Shown here: positions 1 through 11,400 of the stretch, piece by piece
How the letters are laid out: the number at the start of each line of letters is the position of its first letter
How positions within the stretch are numbered: the stretch's first letter is position 1
Source of the DNA: Symbiodinium kawagutii
Lineage: Eukaryota; Sar; Dinophyceae; Suessiales; Symbiodiniaceae
Assembly: GCA_009767595.1 (NCBI GenBank)
Contig: VSDK01011610.1
Location: 235,594 to 299,593 of the forward strand
Direction: 5' to 3'
DNA: 64,000 nucleotides
The notes under the pieces: generated by a model
Databases searched by the model: none
Told to the model about the DNA's origin: nothing
Seen by the model: the letters and a program-made list of their open reading frames with translations, nothing else
Made by a program: the position numbers and the translations under genes

Positions 1-1274
1 GATATATATTGCATTTACATTTGTATCTTGGCAATAGTCATGGAGGTGTGCTCATTGAGGTATTTTGGATGGCTAGGGACTTTCACATTATGCTCTTGGA
101 CAGATTGGTGCCCACATCCCAAGGCGTATTGTTTTCTGAATGGGAACCCAACCATTTTTGGGGCACCGTCATTCATGAACATACCTGGAATCATGCGGAT
201 CATTGCATCCAATGTATTCCAACGTGGTTGGTCATTCGTAGTCAAAGGGCGCATGGAGAAAGAAACAATTCCGCTCGGGAGGTTCAAGTGCCTTAGCCAA
301 ATATAGAATATAGTGGATATTAGTGGATCTATCTGCATATGAATGATGGCTGCTATTGGTGGCAGTGCATAGTCGATAGCGGTTGACTACCATTTCTTTG
401 CAAACCATGGTGCATCTTTTTGCGGGCCAGGCGAAGAAAATGGCAGAAACCATGCAGTCTTGCAGACTTGTGGCCACCTGGCTGTGCGCTGGGTGTGCCC
501 TTCAGGCCTCTATGTGCACTGAAGATGGAGCCAGGGCTGGTTATCCGCCCTAGGCCCGTGGAACTCACCAGTGAGCCATTATTAGTCATGATTAGTGGTG
601 GGAATCAGCATTTTGGGGGTGATACACGAGCTATAAACTCAGCCAAGAAGAAGCTTGTATGATTCCATCTCTGGAAGGGCGATGTCGATTTATCATCATT
701 TTTGATTGCAAATGGTGCAAAGTTCACCTGGAAGAGCTCGCAGATATCTCGTGCGCTTCACTGGGTCAACTAGTGACTGTCGCTCACAGGTGATTTCTGA
801 AATGCCAAGCCATGTTTTCTCTTTGTGGTATCATGTCAGCCGGAAATTGTGCTGTTTTAGGCTCAGTTGGGAGAAAATCGGCCCCGGACTTCAGATTTGC
901 AAACTGACTGCTGTGCAGAGTGCCCCATCTGAGTTTCACCAGTGAAGCCTTTGGGCTGACTTTTTGCCCGAAGATGTCGAGGTTGGAGTTGATCAATTGG
1001 ACATGTTACTGATGTGATGCTAGTAACTGTGTTAGACTCACTGGGTTGGTGCATGCTAGCTGGTCGGAGAATCCACCGGACATCCCTGTCCTTGGCCACG
1101 GGTTTTCTGTTTGTTTCCATGGCCTGATCAGCCAACTCAAGCTGAAATGTGGGAGATCGACCATCATAGACCATCCTGGTTGATGGGAAATTTGTTCTAA
1201 CCACATCTAACCTAACCATGTCTAACCAACCATTTCTGGGAGGAAAACACTAGCGACTTCACCTGACTTCTCAG
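1..1274. other. Left edge, no gene supported
   Basis: No exon here could be tied to a known family. The first 340 bases are open on both strands; the minus reading of 15-338 (107 codons) looks somewhat protein-like but has no splice context. The missing amino-terminal exons of the AK7-like gene that starts at 1275 are expected here or left of the window, but I could not place them. Confidence 0.3.
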
Positions 1275-2312
1275 GTCATCAGCCTTTTCGACTGCACTTT
1301 GGAAGATCTCCACTTCGCAATCAACGCATTGAAAGTGGACTCCAAGGCGGAGCAGTGATGGCTCGTACCGGCCTGAAAGGGGGCTTATATGAAGCCAGAA
1401 GACTCATTCAGCCAATTTATGGCTGCCATGTTTTGCCATGACCATGATCCTCATATGGGACCGTTGTGGGACCTTATTCACAATCCGTCACCACGGCAAG
1501 CCATGATCAAAGCGATGCCACATCTTGGACACTGCGTTTCCCTTGGGGGACCTTGGCAGGCGAATCCACCCAAAGTCCTGGGAGAACTGGAGAGCGAGGT
1601 CGTTTTCATGGTGATTTCTTCGGTTCCTGGACACAGCAGCCCGTGGTAAGTCGAGGTTCTTGGGGCGTTATTTCCTGTGATTGAGAGCTGTTGATCTCCA
1701 CCATTGTAATTATTGTAATCATCTTTATTTCTTTGTTAATCATCGTTACATCAAGTAAACTGTTTGATGAATCATGCTGCTTTTCCCATCAGTTTGCCCA
1801 CATGATGAAATCATCATCGCAGCTTCGAATTTCGGGAGCGCTGCATACATGCGGGCGACATGTTGCATGCTGCGTTCGGCCACCTTAAGGTGATGGTGTG
1901 GCAAGGCACACAACCAGAGACGCCTGGAGCTGCCATCAAGGAGAGGTAGCCATCACTTTGGTTCATTGAAATGTGTGGTTTGTTGTCCTATTTGTATTAA
2001 TGAATCGATTCATTAATGGCCTAGATGCAGTGCCTAGAATTCATGCTCATCCACAGCCCTGAAAAAAACCGGTGAACAAATCGAGATTTGGTCATTGCTG
2101 ATGGCTTAAAATGCCTGGCTTAGTTTGCCGCCGCCAGGACACTGACTACCTGCGTCGAAGTCCCAAAGTCGGCTCCAAATTTGAGCAGTCGCTGGGACGA
2201 CGAAGTTTGTTCAACAGCTACTGTTGTGGAAGAGGAGCAAGAAATGATAATAGTATTATGGTATTTATAAAAGTCATAGTAAAAACTAGTAGTAATAGTT
2301 TAAAAAAATATG

Positions 2313-2383
<71 letters not shown>

Positions 2384-2396
2384 GACGACGATGAAA

Positions 2397-2438
<42 letters not shown>

Positions 2439-5400
2439 GTGATGATGATGGTGATGAAGAGTTTGATTATCATGGGGACGGGGTGAATCATGAGGATGGT
2501 TAAATGACGGTGGCTGCAGGGTCTCCACGCACACTTGCAATAAACAGAAGCCTGCACACCTCCACGAAGTGCAGCCCCCAAGGCACAAAGAGAACAAGAA
2601 AAGACAGAGCCATCATGAATTTGCTGGCCGAAAGTCATGGTTCATTGATAGTCCCAGCTGTTGCTTCACCATGTGAGTGACCAGCTGTGCAGGTTGATGT
2701 TCGTGCCAGGGTTCGCTCACCTATGCCAGACTGATGCAGATGCTTGCACCAAGGTGGAAGGAGATGGAGGATCTGGTTTTCAGCTGTTTCAACCGTGAGG
2801 CATCTCAGGTCAAAGCCTTTGTAGTTGCTGGAGGCGGGCTCGGAACCCTGACCAGCCGCGTTCGGTCACGGTGTTCAGTCATTGTCATTGCATGTCATTG
2901 CTATTTCTTGGCACCGTGTCATGAAGCGTTATGTCCATGTTGTGGTAGCCATGGCAATTAGCTGTTGACTTGTTGCATTCTTGCTGTCGGTCGTTGCTGC
3001 TCTTGCTGCGGTACTCCTAGCGACAGTAAGTCACTTCAAGGGTAGGCCGAGATGCTGTGATTCCTCGTTAGGCCTTCTCTATGGCGAAGGGGAGCAGGTC
3101 TTTGCCGACATCTTCAAGGACGCCTGGCGGGGCGTGCAGTCCCATGCCATTGTCAGCCCTGGGGTCAACAAGGTGCCGACAGTGCCTTGGCGCAGCCAAC
3201 TCACGTTCCAAAGTGCAAGCGTTCCAAGCTTGGAGGGGTTGCAGGTTTCAAGATTTTAAGGTTGCAATTTTCGAGTTGCAAGGTTGAACCTGTGTTGGAG
3301 GTTCAAGTTTTCCAGCTTTTGGGGTTTAAGCTGCACAAAATTGATTACATGGTTCCAGGGTTCCATATTTTCAATTTACCGCTCCAGTTTTGATGGCGCA
3401 GAAAAATGATGCACCACCCCGGTTGGGAATAAGAGTCGATGCAATGACCGGAGATCACATCAACAAAACCGGTTGCTGGTTGATTGTTTTTCTAGTTTGC
3501 GTGTATGTTCATGTACATCTCTCCAGATGGTTGTGCACGTTCAACAGTCGAAGTTTGGGGGAAGCAGAGCTCCCACAGATAGAAGTCTTCAACTTGGCGA
3601 GTTGTTGTTGCGCTGTTTTCAGCAACGGTGAGGTCCATGTTCGTGATATGGCCAGACTTGTGCGGCAAGTCAGCCTCAGTGCAGAAAGCCTCAACCCTTT
3701 AGAGACGGCACCGTATTTCCTTGCAGTGGACCAACCGCCACTCGGCACGGTTCAGCCAGTTGAAGTAGTGGAGAGGTTGCAAACATTTTCCAGATTTTTC
3801 CTTTGTAGGAATAAAATGGTGGGTTGGTTGACTATGGTTGGCTAATGTTTTGCGAAGGGGTTGCAACCACCAACCAGACAAGTACAAGCACAAAAGCGAA
3901 TTTTTGCGCGTTGGGGGCCATTTGCTGAGATCATTTCACTGCCCAGGTCTTCCAATCCACCAGTGTCCAATCAGAAGGACTTGGTGCAGGGCATTGTGGA
4001 TGAGATGGGGGAGCACTATCAGGACAGGGCGTCGGAAGATTCAGTTGAAGATGCTTCTAGAAGCAAAAGGAACCCATGGGCAACAGGAGCCCTGGAAAAG
4101 AGCTGCATCATGTTGATCATCATTTCCAACTTCCTTTGATAGACGGCTCCAAGAATCTCCAAGATGAAGAATTTGCCAATTCCGCTCTGCAGATGTATTA
4201 GCAATGTTTGTTTTGCAGTGAAAAGGGTTGGTTGCATGTTGGCTGCTGTTGTTCCTGCTATGAGCACTGTGAGCATGAGCAGGTCCCTCGTGTCACCTAT
4301 GACGAGGTGGGGAGTGAATGGCAGCGGCGTTGCGTGGGTGGCTGGGTCTTGGTTTACCATGGTAGCTTTGAAATCGGTTGGTGCTTGGCAAGGTGTGCCA
4401 AACAGATCCATGGAGACATGGAATCCCAAGAGCTGGTGATTTTCGTCAAAATATCGGAGTTTAGGAGCTGAATCTCCTATGCCTGGGTAGATGCTGGATG
4501 ATGCTGGCAGTAATGCAGCAATGAGATGACACAAGTGTGCCGGTAGATGGGTTGATCACCTGCGGCCCATGAGTTGGATACTGCCACGTGGGATCCCAAA
4601 ATCATGTCCAGTGGCAAAGTTGCTGGGGCGCTATCAAGCCCATGGTTGGGGAACAAGCCGAAAGATGGCTTGCTATTTACCCTGGATTCAACAAAGGTAG
4701 ATATGATGTGGACATTCACCATTTTCGGGTGGCTTTTGCGACAAGGATGCCGGTTCTCCACATCAACAAGTTACATTTCAGTCAGTGTAAAAAGCCGTTT
4801 TTGTTCCCCCTGAAGGGCTGATCCTCAACAGATAAAAATTCCTCGGTCAGTGACGCAGTGCCTGGCTATCACGCTACCGTTGTAGCAGCACTGGCTGCCA
4901 ACCTCCCCCGGTGGAGCCCAGGCCATGGCGGTGACGGAGCTCCAGGAGAGTCGAGAAGCTTTGACCTTGGACCTGCTGATGGAGCCATCGGCCCTCGCCT
5001 TGACCGAGGCACACGTGGGGGTCAGACGTCACTTAGCCCGAGGGCCTTTTAAGGGGAAGCGGTGCCAGGAGCTACCAGGAGGGTTTGTTCACTTGCTTAT
5101 GATTTGTTGTGCTCACAAGTTGTGCAACTAGAGAATTGAGTTCGATTTGGCGCCGGCAATTCATGTCAGTGACTCTGTTGATGGTCCTTGTCAGCCATAA
5201 TTGTGGTTCCCTGAGAACAAATTGACAGGAGCATGAAGGACCAATAATATGAACCATGCATAGCGAAGCGATTCGCTAGATGTTGCATTTAGCATGCGCA
5301 GCTGCTATGTCGAAGGAGGGGGGCTCAGGGAGGAGAATGGAGGTCCCACCGCTCTCGATCTCCCCCAGGACTTTTGCGCCAACTGCGACCCTCCGGGCTG

Positions 5401-8400
5401 GATCTGCAAGTGCCTTGCCATGGTGGGGGAATGCTTGACTTTTGCCTAGCTTGGGCACCCATCCAAAGCGACACACATCGAGCTTTGGGAAACCCATGAA
5501 ACCAGTACATTGAATACAAATCACAAACTTTGAGCGGGCGAGAGGGCTCCAAATTTTGTTGAAATATCTTAGAAGATTCCATTCCATGATGATTTCTAAC
5601 ATTGATCCATCAGCGTGGCTTTGGGCCGAAGAGATTCCAACCCCGACGGTCCAGGAACGGCCTTCTGGCAAACCTTCGCACCATCGCAGATGAGTTCTGC
5701 ACAGGGCAAAAGCTTCGGTGTATGAGGCGCCAGTGGAATGAACATTGATGATGGCCAAGGTCCAAAAGCCAAGGTTGGTGCACAAATCACCGAACTGGGG
5801 GACACATAAAATGTTTGGACCCCAGCAGAGGACCTGTAGCAAACAGGATCAACAAGTAAACATGTTGTTTGTTGCACGCATTGCACTTGCCAACTGCAAA
5901 TGTCGAAACCCCAAACTTGCCAAGAATGACACCATGAAAGTGATGACATGTTGCGACTGTTGATTAATCATGAGTCATGAATCAAGCATTAGCCAACCAA
6001 TAGCAAGCCACTAACGCACCAGTAACCAACCACTAACTAACCACCAACCAACCATCAAGTGACCATTCATGAATGCCATTGGTTGTCTTTTGGGCTCCCA
6101 CCCGCATCCCTTGTGCCGCGCCAACAGGATCATCATCGCAGGGCCGCCTGCGTCCGGGAAGTCCAACTTGGCCAAGGCCGTGGCTGAGCACTTCAAGGTG
6201 CCGACCATGACCATCCAGAGGCCATGGTGAAATAAACCAGCGAACAGTGGAACAACTTCAAGATCACTCGGCAAAAAAAAATGCTAACTACATCATACTA
6301 TATAACTACTGGGAAAAAAGCTATGACGGTTGCAGACTAGAATGCTAGGCTAGTTGCATATTGTCATATGTAAGAAATGGTTCAGCATTGTTCGGCAATG
6401 GTTGGGTTTGAAACAAAAAACACATAACAGCAAAGCCCTGAGCCCAGCCTCGGAGAAAGCAACGGAGAAAAGCCGACTAGTCAATAGCTGACAATGATTG
6501 ACGTCGGCGTTAAATGATTCTCCTGAGCCAGTGATTCCTACGGTTCCTGGGGTTAATGGTTCGCCATGCTGGATATCCTGGGCGGATATTCGGGATTGCT
6601 TACTAGTGGTTCACAACGTTGAGATTAAATACCGTGATCATGTTTTTTGAAATAATGCATAATTGACTTTTTTTGGTGAATCATGGTGCTAACCATGTTA
6701 ATTATAATTTATATATACAAGCTAGCTCATTTGCGCGAATCTCTAATTTTGAAGCAAAGTGGTGCTAAAGATAGACCATTTTCTTTAGGTGAGGGCGGTG
6801 GGGTCGGCGTTCTGATTCTTGTCGCATCATCCTTCAACCGAGCACTGTCAGAAGGTGCTTGAGCTGTTGAAAGATGTCCATTGCTTCATCCCTGGGCTTC
6901 CCACGCTTTCAAGAAATCCAAGAAATTGTATTGAACACATGAGATTGAGCCTTTTTGAAAGGATAAAGCATTGCTAAGATTCATCCCATTTGCTTTCCCG
7001 GACTTGTGTTTATAAGCCTGAATCAGCCCCAGTCTCATGCGGATCTCTTTCAGGTGGCTTACTTGTCGTTCCCAGCGCCCGTTCAAAGCAGTGACCTTGA
7101 GAAGATGAACTTTGCCTGCAACGCCTTGGTCAATCATCTCGTAAGACCTTATGACATCAGTTCACTGTGAGGTTATCGAGGGCATTGCCAAAATTCAGTG
7201 AGTTTTCATAGGGAAGCCATCCGTAGCTCGAGGGTGGACAAGGGCGAATTTGTTTGTTCTATTCTTCCAGGCTTGCTGGAAAATGCAACGAAATTTGAGT
7301 ACTTGTTGATTGGATGTGGCACAAGCTACCAGTGCTTCAAACGATCGAAGCAAAATCTACAGATGGAAAGTTTTCCATGACTGGTGGTACATGATGGTGC
7401 TCTTAACTATCCCCAGATGACCGATTTTCATAGGGCATAGGGCAAGGGCCAGAGTGAGATTGATTTGAAAAAATGTTAGATGACGATCGGTGCAAACATG
7501 GCATGAAATGCTAAGCTGCACTTGGAATTAATTTACTTTATGTTTCTCAACGCTTCCACTGTTCCCATCTAGTTCTTTCCGCTTACAATATGATTTGATG
7601 TGCAATGATGTGCATTGTCATTTCAGATTTGGTTCATGGAATTGATCTTTAGTTGTTCTGTTGTACCTGATTTGATTTCAGTATGATTGTGATCTAATCC
7701 AGGCCGACTCCGATTCAAGACTAACCTGCTTGTTTGCATCCTATATCATCTCATGTCATATATGCAATCCCTCGATGACATCGCTATAATCATCGCATAT
7801 CATCCCTGAGTATACTTTGCCCTCACCTGGAGTCCAGCTACTGCTTCTGAAAGCAGGCGCCCAATTCTTGCCTCAGCTTAGGGCTAAAGAGATGACCTCT
7901 GGCGTGTGCCGCTACAGAGGTTACGTGCTAGATGCAGGCCGCATGGGCCATGGTGCGAGGGAGAACGAATCAGTGCGTCATGTGGCATCTGTGCAGAAGT
8001 ATCTCTCGATGTATCAAGTTGGCTGTAACTCTTGGTGTCTACTGTGGGAAAGCGAAACTCGAAACTCAGACTTCATGACTTCGTTTGGATCTCATGGGCC
8101 GCACCTGCCAACCACACAAAGTACGGATACATCCAGTGCTGAGAAGCCCCTAGACATCCCTAGGCCCTGGCATCATGAATAGATAAATATAGATAATATA
8201 GACAGCACCATCCTTAGCCTACCATGAGATCAACCCCCTCAGGATCCACTGCACGGCCCCCCCGGCACCAGCATGGCATAGGTGGCATTGGCTTCGCTGA
8301 AGTGGAGAAGCTCTTCCGCTTCGATGTGGAGCTGCCAAAGTCGGAGGAGGAGAGCGCTGAACACTTCGCGTCACCGGCACGCGGCGACTACATTCTTTTT

Positions 8401-11400
8401 GGCTGAACATAGATAGATGATAATTGGATATAATTGGTGGATGTTGGTGGTTTGATTGACATTTTGTATGTTCACTAGTAATCATTAACCACTAGGTGAT
8501 GATGGCTTTGTGTGTAGTGCGATGTGTGTTGATTTGTGATATCTCATCATCCTCACGCATGGAAGCTTCATTGCTGTTCAGAAGGCAGCCGCAACATGCC
8601 GCAACAGGTTATTTGCAGGGTTTCGTGATGATGCATGTTTGAGAGTCGCTCTTAAAAGCACATAATCAGTTTTGATTTGTGAAAAGACAGGTTTGTTTTA
8701 ACGGCCCCTATTGGAGAAGTGTACACGTGCGACAGGCTCTCAATTGGTCAGCAGTTGGTAGTATTGTCGTATTCCACTGCATGCTGTATATATCACGTAT
8801 GAAACATACAGGCATGCATTGCTTGTCGCTTGCTATAGTCTGTCAGTGCTAACCCTGTATGGACATGTATCCCAATTCCACTCATGAATGATTTACGATC
8901 AGGGAGTAGTGTGTTGGTACAAGTAGCTGGCGCCCTGATTAACTCCTGTTGGACTGGTTGAAACGGCGAAAGGGTGGCCACGGGTCCCTTCCCACATGCA
9001 TCAATTTACACTAGCACGACGCCTCTATAGTGACAGGTACAGTACTTGGTTGATTTGATCGGTCGAACATCGCCAAACCAATGTTTCACGCAGACATGCT
9101 GAGAGTTAGGTCAGGTTCCGTTTGGATCATCCTGATACTGCAGTATGGATCAGCATGGATCACCATTTGATTCATCAGTTGGTTCATTTCTACGATTTAA
9201 CGTGTCTTTGCGATGTTGTTTTCTAAATGACTTGACTGACACCTATTTCTTTCATGCGTTCGTAGAGTCGTCCGCACTCAGGTTCAAAGACGAGCAGATT
9301 TGTTAATCAATTTGCTAGTAACTCAGTTCGGCGGTGGTCGCTTGCAGTTGGTGTTTGGAAATGTACTGGTTGGTGGTTTGATTGACATTTCGTCCCTTCC
9401 CTAGTATTGACAATGGGTTGGTTGGTTGACAAGGATATTTTTCATGACGGGGTGGTTCAACCACCAACCGGTATCTCTCGACGACCAGGAGGAACCGGTT
9501 GAGGGGGAGGATGTAGCGCCTTCGCCGCCAAAGATGGAACGAAGGCTTAATGAAGAGACGTGTCCTACCTATGCCCGCCTGCCATGTGCTGGGTTTGGAT
9601 CAATGGTTGGAGTGCCGTCACGTGGAATAGCGAAGATCCGTACCAGGATGAACCACACACGAGTTGGAAAAGCACCAGGCAGACTGGTTGCACGTGGCTA
9701 GACCAGATCCATGCAAACCCTTTCGTTTGTTGATCTTGTCGTTGTAGTTATTGCCTTGTCACTGCTAGTGCAGACGTGCACAAATACAGCAGATGTAATT
9801 CGTTGCATTTACCAAGGGTGGACATGGTCTCTGGGTGATTTCATTTCTGCCAATCATCAACTAGCTGAAATATGCTGAAATTAGATTGGATATGATTTTT
9901 GTGTCATTTCCATTTCTGCTAAGCCATTTAGTTAGATAGGACTATTTCTGTTTATTGACGTATCCACTCACTGCGCGTGGTTGTTTGGCGTTGGGAATGT
10001 AACTCAGCGGACTCCCACAGTTGGCTGTGCCAGGTGATTATCACACAAGCACCTGCTGCACTTTGCATCTTGGAATGCGTCGGACTGTCGCCCAAGTCCG
10101 AAGTTTCTGCTGCGCAAACTGCAACCTCTTGCAAAGTGAACTCTTGGACAAGTCCATCCAATGACATGAATATCAGGCACACAAATTCCGTTTAGAATCT
10201 TAGAATGAATTCACTTCGAACTAGATATGCGCAAGCCACGACAGAGAACATGATGGAACCACAGCCCCGAAGCTTCTCCCAAACTGAGGTAAAGGCAAGT
10301 GGCTCGATGCTGGGGGTTCATCCTTGGAGGTTTTCGAGGAATCGATGAAGGCATCCCATGCCATCCTGCTTGGGACAGTGGTGAGAGCGGGGAACCACCA
10401 GTACAGGTCGGTCCCATGAGGTTCCTGATTTTCTGTTGCCCAGTTGGGCCAGGGACGGCTGTGTGTTTTGGTTGAGTGACCTGTGGACAATGACAATCAA
10501 TGACAATCACATACAATCACTACAGTTACAGTTTCAAAGCTTGACTGGTTGGTGGTTTCAAACATGTTTCATTTTCCCTATTAGTTATAGCTGTTATTAA
10601 CAACTGGTCGGTTGACAAGCTTTTTTTTTCGTAGGGGTGGTTCAACCACCAACCAGCTTGAGTCTTTGGCTATCGAATTGGCATGCTGACCACCAGCACC
10701 GCACCAGGCCTACATCGATAGCAATCTCACCAGCAACATCCACAGCCTGCAAGACTTCTTCCAGGATGTTGCCAACAAGGGCGTCCTTAACCTGCCAATT
10801 GCAGGTAAAGATGAGGAGTCCGTGGCGGTTTCAAGCATGGCGTCCCTGGTTGTCACATTTATATGATCCTCAGATTAAGGTGAAAATAATGTAAGAACAT
10901 CATGTAACAATTGGATGCATGCACATGCGTATTACTATACTCGTATGCATTTATATTCACCACATGTGTTTCACGTGATTATTGATGTGTGTTCGGGTGT
11001 GTTTTTTCCTCATTGATGCTCATACGTACATCATGCACCTGCCCTTGCAATCCCTTGCGTAGATATGTTTTTGGAGGCTAAGACAGCGTCCCGACCGCAA
11101 CAGTCGCGGCGACGGCGATGGATGGAGAAGAAGAGAGAGACGAACACCGCGACAGTAGACTGAACAGAATGGCACATGTGTTCACATTCATCTTTACTCC
11201 GAAGAATTCCGAAGTTACCTGGGCCTTTTCCAAGTACGGTTCCGCGGTTCAGGTTCAGCATCCTACCCGTTTTCACCTCCTCAACTCTGGGGGGACCCAA
11301 CTGGTGATGTTCTGGAGGGATGCACGCCGCTTACGTACTGGTGGCCAGCTAGCACTTATCAGCTTGCAGATAAACAAAAACTGCATACTTTGGACATGGA

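Larger units (their letters stand above)
1275..5014 (+). other. AK7: AK7-like gene, SDR/epimerase-like exon block
   Basis: Nine exons encode the NAD-epimerase-like amino half typical of AK7. Visible blocks are VFMVISS followed by VMVWQGT (end of a beta strand and following loop), DTDYLRR, VVAGGLLYGEGE (the family block around the Y-G), VPTVHVRDMARLV, YFLAVDQ, QKDLVQGIVDEMG and ALTLDLLMEP. Junctions that restore these blocks exactly are 1622/1890 (phase 0), 2190/2754 (phase 2), 2833/3072 (phase 1; GGA G|GC) and 3181/3633 (ACA|GTC). The introns at 1941, 2191, 2834, 3755 and 4029 would start with GA or GC rather than GT. A (GAT)n run at 2313-2459 lies in the intron between exons 4 and 5. Confidence 0.8.

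Noticed and set aside
2286-2638. Minus-strand frames with poly-His or poly-Ile
   Set aside because: They are readings of the (GAT)n microsatellite inside an intron.
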